64,000 bases of DNA from Wocania arenilitoris (GTDB lineage Bacteria > Bacteroidota > Bacteroidia > Flavobacteriales > Flavobacteriaceae). The stretch is from contig NZ_JAKKDU010000004.1 in NCBI RefSeq assembly GCF_021728535.1, forward strand, positions 156,853-220,852, given 5' to 3'. Shown piece after piece: positions 9,041-18,246 of this stretch. Within the stretch, counting starts at the first letter, position 1. Each line of letters starts with the position of its first letter. The translations under genes and the position numbers were made by a program. The notes beneath the pieces were generated by a model. It ran no database searches, was not told the origin of the DNA, and saw only the letters and a list, made by a program, of their open reading frames with translations.

Positions 9041-9703
9041 TTAAGAATTAGCAATTTCTTTCAGGCTTTTAATAGTTCCTATTTGGTTGTCGCTTTTAAA
9101 AACATAACTACCAGCAACTAAAACATCTGCTCCAGAATCAACTAATTGTTTCGCATTTTTATTAGTAACACCTCCGTCAATTTCTATTAGTGTAGAAGCT
9201 CCTTTTTTAACAATAAGTTCTTTTAACTGTTTTATTTTTTTATAAGTGTTTTTAATAAAACTTTGACCACCAAAACCAGGATTAACGCTCATTAAGCAAA
9301 CAAGATCTATGTCGTTAATAGTGTCTTCTAACAGGCTTATATTGGTATGAGGGTTTAAGGCTACACCTGCTTTCATGCCCTCTGTTTTTATGGCTTGAAG
9401 TGTTCTGTGTAAATGGGTACAGGCTTCATAATGAACCGTTAATACATTGCTTCCCAATTCTGCAAAGGTTTTTATGTATCGGTCTGGGTCAACAATCATT
9501 AAATGTACATCAATAGTTTTTTTAGCGTGTTTACTAATAGCTTGTAAAACAGGCATGCCAAAGGAAATATTAGGTACAAAAACACCATCCATAATATCAA
9601 TATGAAACCAGTCGGCTTCACTTTGATTAACCATTTCTATATCACGTTGAAGGTTAGCAAAATCGGCTGCTAAAATAGAGGGGGCAATTAATTTATAATT
9701 CAT
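9041..9703 (-). CDS. rpe: Ribulose-phosphate 3-epimerase
   Basis: A 220-residue TIM-barrel enzyme that interconverts ribulose 5-phosphate and xylulose 5-phosphate in the pentose phosphate pathway. Diagnostic blocks are APSILAADFANL, HIDIMDGVFVPNISFG with the metal-binding His-x-Asp, VHLMIVDPDRYI, VNPGFGGQSFI, and IDGGVTNKNA with the second catalytic Asp. Length is normal for the family. It is the distal gene on the minus strand after the BLUF gene (51-bp gap), but a shared transcript is not certain. Confidence 0.97.
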   Translation of the reverse strand: MNYKLIAPSILAADFANLQRDIEMVNQSEADWFHIDIMDGVFVPNISFGMPVLQAISKHAKKTIDVHLMIVDPDRYIKTFAELGSNVLTVHYEACTHLHRTLQAIKTEGMKAGVALNPHTNISLLEDTINDIDLVCLMSVNPGFGGQSFIKNTYKKIKQLKELIVKKGASTLIEIDGGVTNKNAKQLVDSGADVLVAGSYVFKSDNQIGTIKSLKEIANS

Positions 9704-9754
9704 TTTTATATGTTGAAATTATAGCAAAAATAATAGTTTTTTGAGAGTAATAGA

Positions 9755-10159
9755 TTAATGTGCTATAAAGTTTTCAACCATTGTTATAATTTCATTTGCT
9801 ATTCTGTTGTCGGCATTTCTTAGCCAATTAAAATAACCTTTTAAACTTGCCCATGTGTCTTTGTCTTTAATAATTGTAAAGCCAAAATTATAATCCTCAA
9901 AAAAACGAGAACGAATGTTATTTTCTATAACCAAAAATACATTGTGATGTCTTTTGTCATTTAATATTCTTTTAAAAGTTGCATTGACGACATCTTCTTC
10001 TCCTTCTAAAACTTGTAGGAAATTTTTCTTTTTATAAATAAGAATTCCAGAGATACCATTTTTATTATTATTCTCTTTTGCTTTGGAATAAATGCCTCTT
10101 AAATTGCTATAACAATCTTCAGTTTTTAAGTCGCTTAAGTAACAAATTGTTTTTAGCAT
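9755..10159 (-). CDS. Short BLUF-domain blue-light photoreceptor
   Basis: A 134-residue protein consisting of a single BLUF domain that binds FAD and senses blue light. The flavin-contacting residues are present: Tyr7 in ICYLSDL, an Asn around 31 in NNNKNGISGILIY, and Gln49 in NFLQVLEGE. The semi-conserved Trp and Met of the usual DWSMGF segment are replaced by Tyr90 and Phe92 (EDYNFGF). About 40 residues follow the core fold, forming the expected C-terminal helices. There is no fused output domain, so it must signal through a partner. The immediate neighbours are housekeeping genes and do not reveal it. Confidence 0.9.
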   Translation of the reverse strand: MLKTICYLSDLKTEDCYSNLRGIYSKAKENNNKNGISGILIYKKKNFLQVLEGEEDVVNATFKRILNDKRHHNVFLVIENNIRSRFFEDYNFGFTIIKDKDTWASLKGYFNWLRNADNRIANEIITMVENFIAH

Positions 10160-10288
10160 AAGAAGTTATTTGTGGTTGGTTTTACCAAAAAATCCTTAAA
10201 ATCTTACATAAAGGTAATAAAAAAAAATATTTCTCACAATTTTTATGATAAAATCTTACAATGTTTTTAAAAAATAAGAGCAAAAACA

Positions 10289-10313
10289 AACCCGCGGTAA
10301 TCAGCCGCGGGTT
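10289..10313 (-). terminator. rpoD terminator
   Basis: Perfect 9-bp GC-rich stem, AACCCGCGG (10289-10297) and CCGCGGGTT (10305-10313), with a 7-nt loop. Read on the minus strand it is followed by a T-rich run. It lies 71 bp after the rpoD stop codon and is among the most GC-rich short stretches in this part of the window. Confidence 0.85.
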
Positions 10314-10383
10314 CTTTCATCAATCAAAAAACGAACAGTTATGTGAAACTGTTTGTTGTGGTAATTTAGTAGTAATTTAATTA

Positions 10384-11247
10384 CTATCCTAAATATGTTT
10401 TTAATATTTTGCTTCTAGACGTATGTTTTAATCTACGAATAGCTTTTTCTTTTATTTGTCTTACACGCTCACGAGTTAAATCGAAAGTCTCACCTATTTC
10501 TTCTAAAGTCATTGGGTGTTGATTACCTAAACCAAAATATAAACGAATAACATCTGCTTCACGGGGTGTTAAGGTTTCTAAAGCACGTTCAATTTCAGTA
10601 CGTAAGGATTCGTGTAATAATTCTTTATCTGGATTTGGCGATTCTCCACTGTTTAATACATCGTATAGGTTAGAATCTTCGCCTTCAACTAATGGTGCAT
10701 CCATACTTACATGGCGTCCAGAATTTTTCATAGATTCCTTAACGTCGTTAATGGTCATATCCAATTCTTTTGCAATTTCTTCAGCAGAAGGTGGGCGTTC
10801 ATGACTTTGCTCCAAAAAAGCAAATGTTTTATTAATCTTGTTAATAGAACCAATTTTATTTAACGGTAAACGTACAATACGCGATTGTTCAGCTAATGCT
10901 TGAAGAATCGATTGACGAATCCACCAAACCGCATACGATATAAATTTAAAACCACGAGTTTCATCAAAACGTTGTGCCGCTTTAATTAGCCCTAAATTAC
11001 CTTCGTTAATTAAATCTGGTAATGTAAGCCCTTGATTTTGGTATTGCTTAGCTACCGATACTACAAAACGTAAATTAGCTTTGGTTAACTTCTCTAAAGC
11101 TATCTGGTCGCCAGCTTTAATGCGTTGTGCTAATTCTACTTCTTCGTCTGCGGTAATTAAGTCAACTTTTCCTATTTCTTGCAGGTATTTATCTAACGAA
11201 GCTGTTTCTCTATTGGTAACCTGCTTCGTAATTTTAAGTTGTCTCAT
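10384..11247 (-). CDS. rpoD: Primary RNA polymerase sigma factor
   Basis: A 287-residue sigma-70 factor of the short Bacteroidota primary type, without the long N-terminal region 1.1 of proteobacterial RpoD. Region 1.2/2.1 begins at [15 protein letters not shown]. Region 2 includes [19 protein letters not shown] and the promoter-melting stretch [18 protein letters not shown]. Region 3 includes [14 protein letters not shown]. Region 4 has [10 protein letters not shown] and the -35 reading helix [17 protein letters not shown]. It is the factor expected to read the TAnnTTTG -7 elements seen elsewhere in the window. It is monocistronic, with its own terminator downstream. Confidence 0.97.
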   Translation of the reverse strand: MRQLKITKQVTNRETASLDKYLQEIGKVDLITADEEVELAQRIKAGDQIALEKLTKANLRFVVSVAKQYQNQGLTLPDLINEGNLGLIKAAQRFDETRGFKFISYAVWWIRQSILQALAEQSRIVRLPLNKIGSINKINKTFAFLEQSHERPPSAEEIAKELDMTINDVKESMKNSGRHVSMDAPLVEGEDSNLYDVLNSGESPNPDKELLHESLRTEIERALETLTPREADVIRLYFGLGNQHPMTLEEIGETFDLTRERVRQIKEKAIRRLKHTSRSKILKTYLG

Positions 11248-11451
11248 GTATTATTGTTCTTGATTTTTAGGGCATTTACTACTCCCTTCTATAATTTATA
11301 CGTACAAACGTTAAAAAATGTTACAAAAAATTAAAAATAATTTTAAATTCCTTATTATAATTATGACACAAAAAGTCTAAAAAAGTCACTTTTTAAGGGC
11401 AGTACCCATTTTTATTACAAGGAAGTATTATCTGAATAATATATTATACAA

Positions 11452-12453
11452 TCATTCAAAATCAAAAGCATCATTGTCAATAATAATACGATCCCTTAAT
11501 CTGTTAATTTTTTGATGCATTCTATTAAAAAATAGTGAGCGGTCTTTTTCACCAGCATTAACTAACAGTTTGGAAATGCTCATTTGTTTTTCAAAAAATT
11601 CGAACATCAGCTCGCAAGTGGGTTGGTGCTCTATTTTAAAATAACTTATTACTGTAAAAGGCGTAAAAAATACTTTTTGATATGGCGTTTTTACCATAAT
11701 AGTATTACTCATAGTATGGATGTCATTAATATATAAGTTATAAATAGCCTTGTTTTTAGAGCCGATTAATGATTGTTGAATAGCTTGTTTTTCAACATGT
11801 CTAATAACATCTTCAATATCTGTGCATATAAGTAAAGCTAATTCTTTGGATAGTGCTCCAGATTCAAAATAATAAAGTACTTGCTGTAATGTACCATTAA
11901 TAGTGGTGTTATTCCATATCTCAGTTATGTTAATATCCTTATATACTTCACCCAATTTAAAAGCATTTTCTAGTAATGAATCTGGTATATCTTTTATAAA
12001 GTCATCAAAAGATATTTTATTTCTTGTCATTTCTGGATCAACATCTTTTAACCAAACATATATTTTATAGCGTGATAAAAAAGAGTCTTTTAGTGTATGA
12101 AAAAGCGGAATATCCTTGGCGGAGTAAATTATTGATGCACTTTTAAGCTTTGTTAAAGGATAAACACTATCGTGTGATTGTTTTAACCACATTTCTAAAC
12201 CTTCTCTGTTGTGAATTGGTGGCGATAAATCTGCAAGTATTGTAGTTTGACTACCAACTTCAAATAGTTTATTTAATGAAATTTTATAATGTTTTGCAAG
12301 TTTTACGGTTTCTTCAAGCGATAATGATGTTTTTAAATTAATTCTTCGGTAAGCTGCGTCATAGCCTATATCTAAAATGCTGGCTATTTCTTCTACAAAC
12401 GAGGTGTTGTCTTGTGTTTTAGCTTTTAAATACGTAATGAATTGTTTTTGCAT
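11452..12453 (-). CDS. Putative HTH transcriptional regulator, Bacteroidota-type
   Basis: A 333-residue protein of no family I can name with certainty. Residues about 10-70 (FVEEIASILDIGYDAAYRRI and then SLEETVKLAKHYKISL) look like a helix-turn-helix of the XRE/BetR kind, which specifies DNA binding. The remaining 260 residues are mixed alpha/beta without a known catalytic signature and end in a basic helix (KINRLRDRIII). It is divergently placed from the envelope gene block that starts at 12629, with 175 bp between, so it is a plausible regulator of that block. That link is inference from position only. Confidence 0.6.
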   Translation of the reverse strand: MQKQFITYLKAKTQDNTSFVEEIASILDIGYDAAYRRINLKTSLSLEETVKLAKHYKISLNKLFEVGSQTTILADLSPPIHNREGLEMWLKQSHDSVYPLTKLKSASIIYSAKDIPLFHTLKDSFLSRYKIYVWLKDVDPEMTRNKISFDDFIKDIPDSLLENAFKLGEVYKDINITEIWNNTTINGTLQQVLYYFESGALSKELALLICTDIEDVIRHVEKQAIQQSLIGSKNKAIYNLYINDIHTMSNTIMVKTPYQKVFFTPFTVISYFKIEHQPTCELMFEFFEKQMSISKLLVNAGEKDRSLFFNRMHQKINRLRDRIIIDNDAFDFE

Positions 12454-12557
12454 TTTTTCAAGAATTTCAAGTAGGAAAGCATGGGTTTTTGTGAAAAATA
12501 AGAAAAATAATTAATTCTTTCAACATTTTAGTCAAGCTATTATCAATTAATGCAAAG

Positions 12558-12565
12558 TATGTTTG
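12558..12565 (+). promoter_or_regulatory. Candidate -7 element for the 12.6 kb envelope block
   Basis: TATGTTTG matches the Bacteroidota -7 consensus TAnnTTTG and lies 63 bp upstream of the ATG at 12629. I do not see a convincing -33 TTTG at the expected spacing. Confidence 0.4.
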
Positions 12566-12628
12566 TGCTACTAACCTGTTGTACATCTATTAATTACATG
12601 TTAATGTGCAATTTAAAACCAAGAAATT

Positions 12629-13204
12629 ATGAGTAAAAAAGTATTAACAATGATTGTTGTATTAGGAATTATTATGACAACCACAGCTCAAGAAGTAAAG
12701 TTTGGAATAAAAGGCGGATTAAATCTAGCTTCAATAAATGGTGATGTCTCTGATGACCTCAAGAGTCGCTCTTCATTTCATTTTGGTATAGTTACCGAAG
12801 TTCCAATTTCAGAAGAATTTTCAATTCAACCAGAATTACTTGTCTCTGGTCAAGGCGCTAGAGATGAATATGAAGGCGTTAATGAAGAGTTGAAATTGAA
12901 TTATTTAACCCTTCCAATTCAAGGGAAGTACTATGTATCTAAAGGACTAAGTGTTGAAGCAGGTCCACAATTTGGAGTTTTACTTTCTGCTGAGTCTGAG
13001 TTTGATGGTGAAGATGAGGATATTAAAGATTTTGTAAAAAATATTGATTTTGGATTTAATCTAGGTATAGGTTATCAGCTTGATAATGGTATTGGAGTTG
13101 GTGCTAGGTATAATTTTGGATTATCTAATATTAATGATGAAGAAGGTTTTGATAGTAGTGTTAAAAATGGAGTGTTTCAAATTTCAGTGGGTTACTTCTT
13201 TTAG
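12629..13204 (+). CDS. Outer-membrane beta-barrel protein (porin-like)
   Basis: A 191-residue secreted protein with a signal peptide ending near TTTAQEV. It shows the alternating aromatic/glycine pattern of a small 8-stranded barrel: KFGIKGGLNLASING at the start, repeats such as FSIQPELLVSGQG and GLSVEAGPQFGVLL, and a C-terminal strand VFQISVGYFF ending in Phe. This fits the outer-membrane beta-barrel family common in Bacteroidota (PorT/OMP_b-brl type), which has no assigned substrate. It is followed 25 bp later by the 561-aa lipoprotein gene and is likely co-transcribed with it. Confidence 0.85.
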   Translation: MSKKVLTMIVVLGIIMTTTAQEVKFGIKGGLNLASINGDVSDDLKSRSSFHFGIVTEVPISEEFSIQPELLVSGQGARDEYEGVNEELKLNYLTLPIQGKYYVSKGLSVEAGPQFGVLLSAESEFDGEDEDIKDFVKNIDFGFNLGIGYQLDNGIGVGARYNFGLSNINDEEGFDSSVKNGVFQISVGYFF

Positions 13205-13229
13205 TCTTTTAATTTAAATCTATAAAGAG

Positions 13230-14915
13230 ATGAAACGGAAATTTAAAACAAGAACAAATAGTTTGTTGAAGTTAAAAAAGAAAGTGGGTACTGTTATTTC
13301 AGTTTTACTGTCCTTAGCAATAATTAACCTTTCAGTCTCATGTTCTTATTTTACTGTAAAGAATGTTCCAACTACAAAGGAAACCCTTGTAAAGGAAATT
13401 AAAACATTTAATGAAACTAAGAAATATGTTGTGATTCATTCTATTAATAATTCATGGCATTTAGATAACATGGTTATCAATGAAGATGAGCAAAACATTT
13501 CGGGAACTATAACGCCAATTAATTTTGAACATCAGTATCAAAAATCAAGAGAAAGTAAGCGTGTACATAGATATAAGCAGAAAATCACAAAACCATTAGA
13601 TGAAATTCATTTTTACTTAAAATCTGCCAGAGCATTTGAGTTTAATAAAACTGTGAATATTGCATTGTCTGATATTGAATCTATTTCTGTTAATGATAAA
13701 AATACAGGGAGAACTATTGCAAATATTGCTTTAACCAAAGTTGGCACTGTGTTTGTTGCCGCACTTCTTTATGCAGCATTAAAAAGTTCATGTCCTTTTG
13801 TGTATATAAAAAATGGAGAGAAATATGATTTTATGGGCGAGTTATATCCAGGTATAATTACTGCTAATATGCAAGTGGATGATTATTTGCCTCTCACAAG
13901 TTTTTCTGCTAATACTGGTGAGTATGTTTTAAAAGTAACCAATCAGTTAAAGGAAATACAACATACGGATATGTTACAGCTGCAAGTAATTAATCACGGC
14001 AAAGATGTAAAAGTTATATTAGACGCTAAGGGGCAAGTCCAGACCTTTAAAAATATTGAAGCTCCAACAAAAGTTATTCTTGGTGATGGATCTCATAGTA
14101 AAACCGAAGTGTTAAAAAAGGATAATGTTTATTATGGTTTTAATACTTTGAAACAAACTTCTGATGCTACAAGAAGTGTAACTTTTACTTTCAGTAAAAA
14201 AGAGGATAATAATAAAGCAAAACTCTATTTAACTGCCAAAAACTCAGTCTGGTTAGATTATATTTTCGGAAAGTTTAACGAAAAATTCGGGATGTATTAT
14301 GGGACTTTTCAAAAAGAACAGCAGTATTTATCAGCTGATGAAATGAATAAATGGGCAAATGCTCAAAACATTCCCTTGTCCATTTATCTTAAAACGCGTC
14401 ATGGTTGGAAACTGGTAGAACAAATAAAAACTGTTGGTCCTATGGCTACAAGAGATATGGCTGTAGCAATAAATTTGGATGAAGTTGAAGGTGCTAAGGT
14501 GCAGATTAAACTTGAAACTGGATTTATGTTTTGGGAAGTAGACTATGTTGGAATGGACTTTTCTGATAATATAGATTTAAGTATTAACCAAATTAGTCCT
14601 TCTGAAGCCATTGATCAAAACGGGAATAATGTTACATCATTTTTGTTAGAAAATGATAAAAAATATTTTACTCAACCAAATATGGGTGATGAGGTAATTG
14701 TGAAATTTTCTGCAGAAAAACCTGAACCAGGATTAACTCAAACTGTTTTCTTAAAAAACAGAGGCTATTATAATTATATAAGAGATTATAAAGGGGTACC
14801 AGATTTTGAAAAGTTACAGGGTTTTAGAGAAGATAATACTTTTACTAGATTTTCAGAAAAGGCATACTTTGATTTTGCAAATTTTGATTCAAAAACATTA
14901 TCGCATTATGAATAG
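13230..14915 (+). CDS. Large predicted lipoprotein of unknown function
   Basis: A 561-residue protein I do not recognise. The N-terminus is basic and then hydrophobic, ending in LSVSCSYF, which suggests a lipoprotein signal with Cys39. A hydrophobic segment near residues 165-182 precedes SSCPFVYIKNGEKYDFMGEL, a Cys-Pro-Phe followed by a Tyr/Gly-rich strand pattern, so the protein may have a second membrane contact. The rest is beta-rich and ends with EKAYFDFANFDSK. The stop codon overlaps the start of the radical SAM gene (ATGAATAG), which implies translational coupling. It may be a substrate, anchor or partner of that enzyme. This is inferred from coupling only. Confidence 0.75.
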   Translation: MKRKFKTRTNSLLKLKKKVGTVISVLLSLAIINLSVSCSYFTVKNVPTTKETLVKEIKTFNETKKYVVIHSINNSWHLDNMVINEDEQNISGTITPINFEHQYQKSRESKRVHRYKQKITKPLDEIHFYLKSARAFEFNKTVNIALSDIESISVNDKNTGRTIANIALTKVGTVFVAALLYAALKSSCPFVYIKNGEKYDFMGELYPGIITANMQVDDYLPLTSFSANTGEYVLKVTNQLKEIQHTDMLQLQVINHGKDVKVILDAKGQVQTFKNIEAPTKVILGDGSHSKTEVLKKDNVYYGFNTLKQTSDATRSVTFTFSKKEDNNKAKLYLTAKNSVWLDYIFGKFNEKFGMYYGTFQKEQQYLSADEMNKWANAQNIPLSIYLKTRHGWKLVEQIKTVGPMATRDMAVAINLDEVEGAKVQIKLETGFMFWEVDYVGMDFSDNIDLSINQISPSEAIDQNGNNVTSFLLENDKKYFTQPNMGDEVIVKFSAEKPEPGLTQTVFLKNRGYYNYIRDYKGVPDFEKLQGFREDNTFTRFSEKAYFDFANFDSKTLSHYE

Positions 14916-16131
14916 TCTGGAATCAATATCAATAACTGAGCAATTTATCACTAATTCAATTATAGATGATTTGAATAAAGAGCATCATCTTAATAAAAAC
15001 AAAGTTATTAGTGGTTTTGAAAAGGAATGGGTACACTTCAAAATTAAAGTGAGTTTAGCAATTATAATTATTACAACTTACTCGAATTTTAGAGACTGGG
15101 TTTTAGCATTTAAGTATTTAGTTAATCTAAGAAAAAAGTTTTTAGGTAATTATAAATTAAATAAAATGATAAAGGCTAATGGGAAGTATTACATGGGGCT
15201 TTATACACCTGGTTGGAATGATGCTATTTATAAAAAGTTTATAGTGTCTCAACTAAATGATTTTAAAAAAACAAAGCTATCTGTAAATAGATTTAATTCT
15301 GTTTTTTTAGCTATAACAAAAAAATGTGCGTTACAATGTAAACATTGTTATGAATGGGAGAATTTAAACAAAAAGGATGTTTTGTCTCCTGATATAATTA
15401 AGCAAATAGTATCAAGGTTACAGAAAAAAGGAGTTAGTCAAATTCAATTTTCAGGAGGAGAACCACTTCTAAAAATGGATACTTTGGTAGATGTGATTTC
15501 TAATTCAAAAAAGACTACAAATTTTTGGGTTGCAACTTCAGGTTTTAAACTTACAGAAAATAATGCATACCGTTTAAAAGAAGCTGGTTTAACAGGAGTA
15601 ATAATAAGTTTAGATCATTTTAATCCAGAAAAACATAATGCGTTTAGAGGTTTTAAGGATGCTTATTATTGGGTTGAGGAAGCCGTAAAAAATGCTAACA
15701 AAACAAGTTTAGTTGTGGCATTATCAGTATGTGTAACAAATGAGTTTATTTCAGAAACGAATTTGATGGCTTATATGGAATTGGCTAAAAAGTTAGGTGT
15801 GTCATTTGTACAGTTTTTAGAGCCAAAGCCTGTGGGCCATTTTGCAAATAAGAATGTTTACTTAACTAGTGATAATATTAAAATTCTAGAAACTTTTTAC
15901 ACAAAACTAAATTATGAAAAGGCATTTAAATCATTTCCTATAATAACCTATCATGGTTTTTATCAACGAAAAATAGGTTGTTTCAATGCAGGAAAAAAAG
16001 GCATGTATGTAGATACAAATGGAGATATGAATGCATGTCCTTTTTGTCATACCAAAACGGGTAATGTTTTAGATGAATCATTCGAGCATCAACTTGAAGT
16101 TATGTCTAGTAAAGGATGTTCTTCTTATTAA
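14908..16131 (+). CDS. Radical SAM/SPASM-type enzyme
   Basis: A 407-residue iron-sulfur enzyme. I chose the ATG at 14908, which overlaps the previous stop, over an upstream in-frame ATG inside the lipoprotein gene. Residues 1-130 form an unusual N-terminal region with a hydrophobic stretch near 48-58. The radical SAM core follows, with cluster-binding Cys140, Cys144 and Cys147 (CALQCKHC) and the SAM-binding FSGGEP. The C-terminus has Cys358, Cys377, Cys380 and Cys404, a cysteine pattern like the auxiliary-cluster SPASM region of peptide-modifying and MoaA-like enzymes. No short precursor peptide was found nearby. Neighbours are an envelope lipoprotein and a membrane hydroxylase, so an envelope-related modification is possible. 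The substrate is unknown. Confidence 0.85.
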   Translation: MNSLESISITEQFITNSIIDDLNKEHHLNKNKVISGFEKEWVHFKIKVSLAIIIITTYSNFRDWVLAFKYLVNLRKKFLGNYKLNKMIKANGKYYMGLYTPGWNDAIYKKFIVSQLNDFKKTKLSVNRFNSVFLAITKKCALQCKHCYEWENLNKKDVLSPDIIKQIVSRLQKKGVSQIQFSGGEPLLKMDTLVDVISNSKKTTNFWVATSGFKLTENNAYRLKEAGLTGVIISLDHFNPEKHNAFRGFKDAYYWVEEAVKNANKTSLVVALSVCVTNEFISETNLMAYMELAKKLGVSFVQFLEPKPVGHFANKNVYLTSDNIKILETFYTKLNYEKAFKSFPIITYHGFYQRKIGCFNAGKKGMYVDTNGDMNACPFCHTKTGNVLDESFEHQLEVMSSKGCSSY

Positions 16132-16139
16132 GTTGTATT

Positions 16140-16874
16140 ATGGAACATATCTTAGACATATCATCTTTTAAACTCTGGCTAATTTTATTAGGGTTGCTAA
16201 TTGTTAGGTACGTATTAGTGGCTGGAATTCCATATCTATGGTTTTATGTAATAAGAAGAAAAAAGTATAACCAATTCAAAATTCAAACCTCTTATCCAGA
16301 AAAAGGGCAAGTATTTAAGGAAGTAAAATATTCTATTGTAACGCTTTTAATATACAGTTCGGGGATATGGCTTTTTCTTTACTGGTTGCGAAATGGTTAC
16401 ACTAGAAACTATACTGAGATAAGCGAATTGGGATTGCCATATTTTGTTTTGAGTGTTTTTTTAATGATTGTAATACATGATACTTATTCGTATTGGGTAC
16501 ATAGATTAATGCACCATAAATACCTATTTAAATATACGCATTTATTACATCATAAGTTTAAAAACCCATCACCTTGGTGTGCTTTTGCCTTTCATCCATT
16601 TGAAGCTATTTTGACATTGGGAATCATTCCTATAATTATGTTTTTAATACCATGGCACAATTTAGCTTTAATCATTTTTATTTCGGGTATAATACTATAT
16701 GATACTTTTATTCATTTGGGTTATAATATTAAGGCGTTAAAAGTTTTTAAGTGGCAAAATACGCCTATGGATCATGATGTGCATCATCAAAACTCTAAGT
16801 TCAATTTTGGATTGTATTTTACTTTTTGGGATAGGTTAATGGGAACATATAAAGCATCTAATTTTAAATTATGA
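16140..16874 (+). CDS. Membrane di-iron hydroxylase (fatty acid hydroxylase/sterol desaturase family)
   Basis: A 244-residue integral membrane protein, started at the ATG at 16140, 8 bp after the radical SAM stop. The histidine clusters that hold the two irons are complete: His113, His121, His125 and His126 (HDTYSYWVHRLMHHK), His134, His137 and His138 (HLLHHK), His152, His192, and His212, His215 and His216 (HDVHHQ). Four or more hydrophobic segments surround them. Family members hydroxylate or desaturate lipids using oxygen. Here the target could be a fatty acid, sphingolipid or carotenoid-like lipid. Its position in the accessory block with lipoprotein and barrel genes suggests envelope lipid modification. 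It overlaps the next start by 4 bp (ATGA). Confidence 0.9.
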   Translation: MEHILDISSFKLWLILLGLLIVRYVLVAGIPYLWFYVIRRKKYNQFKIQTSYPEKGQVFKEVKYSIVTLLIYSSGIWLFLYWLRNGYTRNYTEISELGLPYFVLSVFLMIVIHDTYSYWVHRLMHHKYLFKYTHLLHHKFKNPSPWCAFAFHPFEAILTLGIIPIIMFLIPWHNLALIIFISGIILYDTFIHLGYNIKALKVFKWQNTPMDHDVHHQNSKFNFGLYFTFWDRLMGTYKASNFKL

Positions 16875-17521
16875 AAGCAATATTGATTATTATAGGCTTG
16901 AGTTTGTTTTCAGGTAAAGTTGTATCACAAACAAACGAAATTGTAAATCCAAAAGGAAAATGGTTTTTTGGTGTAGAGATGGGGACAAACAAGATTAATC
17001 TTTTTCCCAGTGGTAAAACCAAGACTTCTTTTCAAGGAGGTTTTTTAACTGAGTATTATTTCGCAAGGCATTGGAGCGTATCTGGCAAGATAAAATATTT
17101 TGAAACTGGCGTTTCGTTTAATCAGCCAAATTCTAGTTTGTTTGGTATTCCTTTAACTTATGGAGGTTCTGGTACTTTTAAAGGGAATGTAATTGCAATA
17201 CCCATTTACATAAAATGGGAGTTTAGGGTTTATAAAAATTTAGGAGCAAATCTTAAACTTGGTTATGCATTTAACATAGAAACTAAAAGCACTTATAGTA
17301 ATTACTCAAGCAATTTATCAACAGATTTTCCAAAACAATACGGAAGTGTTAATGCTGGAGTGGGATTAAACTATTTTATAAATAAAAAAATGGCTGTATA
17401 TCTAGATATCGAGAAATATAATGGAAGTAATAAAGGTCACACTGAAAGCATTTTTGGGGAAACATCTTATGCAGTAGAAAATGTTTTAATGAGTTTTGGA
17501 TTAAAATATAGTTTTAAATAA
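16871..17521 (+). CDS. Outer-membrane beta-barrel protein
   Basis: A 216-residue secreted protein with a signal peptide ending near GKVVSQT and a small-barrel pattern: GKWFFGVEMGTNKINL, HWSVSGKIKYFETGV, NLGANLKLGYAFNIE and the last strand VLMSFGLKYSFK. It belongs with the Bacteroidota outer-membrane beta-barrel proteins without known cargo. The start ATG overlaps the stop of the hydroxylase gene (ATGA), which indicates translation coupling in the same operon. Confidence 0.82.
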   Translation: MKAILIIIGLSLFSGKVVSQTNEIVNPKGKWFFGVEMGTNKINLFPSGKTKTSFQGGFLTEYYFARHWSVSGKIKYFETGVSFNQPNSSLFGIPLTYGGSGTFKGNVIAIPIYIKWEFRVYKNLGANLKLGYAFNIETKSTYSNYSSNLSTDFPKQYGSVNAGVGLNYFINKKMAVYLDIEKYNGSNKGHTESIFGETSYAVENVLMSFGLKYSFK

Positions 17522-17529
17522 TAATAAAA

Positions 17530-17940
17530 ATGAAAACTAATTTAATACTTTTTTTTACGGTTTTGTTTTTTTCATGTTCCCCAGAGGAACAAGAGAAAAT
17601 AGATGCCTTAGGAATTAACCCTCCTGCTTGGATACAAGGTACTTGGATTGTAAAGGATGATACATTGGGACAGTCCGGATTAAAGTTTACCGAAAAGCAT
17701 TTTTTTAAAATTGGAGAAGAGGGAACCGAAAATAGCGTCATGTTGTCTTATATCATTTTACAAGGTTTAGGAAGTGATGTTACTGTTGAAGAATTTATAG
17801 CAACAAATAGTTATGCCATTAAAGTATCAACTGGCTATAGTGATGATTGGTATCGATTTACTAAAATCTCTTCAGAAGAGATAAGTTGGGATAATTATAA
17901 TTTGTCTACAGAGCCAGTAGTTTATGTTAAAAGAAATTGA
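17530..17940 (+). CDS. Small predicted lipoprotein
   Basis: A 136-residue protein with a clear lipoprotein signal: hydrophobic start and lipobox FFSC (Cys16), then acidic SPEEQEK. The mature part begins PPAWIQGTWIVKDD and continues with short beta-strand stretches, ending PVVYVKRN. It resembles small lipocalin-like lipoproteins of Bacteroidota, but I cannot name a family. It starts 8 bp after the preceding barrel gene, so it is probably the next gene of the same operon. Confidence 0.75.
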   Translation: MKTNLILFFTVLFFSCSPEEQEKIDALGINPPAWIQGTWIVKDDTLGQSGLKFTEKHFFKIGEEGTENSVMLSYIILQGLGSDVTVEEFIATNSYAIKVSTGYSDDWYRFTKISSEEISWDNYNLSTEPVVYVKRN

Positions 17941-17959
17941 GTTAATAAAATCTAACAAT

Positions 17960-18211
17960 ATGAAAACTATAATAAAATTTGTATCAATAATAATTTTTTG
18001 CCTCACAACTTGTTTAAGATGCTCAAAAGATTCACCTATTCCTTGTGGTACAATAACAGAAATTACAGAGGTTTATTATGGCTGGGGGCTCCTCTTAGAC
18101 TTGACGGTTCAAATGAGTGATGGTTCAAATAGGTTTGACAGAGTCGATCCATCTGATGTTAATTTAAAAGTTGGAGATGAATATTGCGAAGCTACAAGAA
18201 CTACCCCTTAA
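17960..18211 (+). CDS. Small secreted protein
   Basis: An 83-residue protein begun at the ATG at 17960, 19 bp after the previous gene. An in-frame upstream start at 17924 would overlap that gene and lacks the signal peptide at its N-terminus. The signal region contains LTTC (possible lipobox) and then CSKDSPIPCGTITEITEVYY. Two further Cys residues suggest a disulfide. No family is recognised. Confidence 0.6.
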   Translation: MKTIIKFVSIIIFCLTTCLRCSKDSPIPCGTITEITEVYYGWGLLLDLTVQMSDGSNRFDRVDPSDVNLKVGDEYCEATRTTP

Positions 18212-18246
18212 TTAAATTTATTAATAACCAACAAAAATTAATAATC

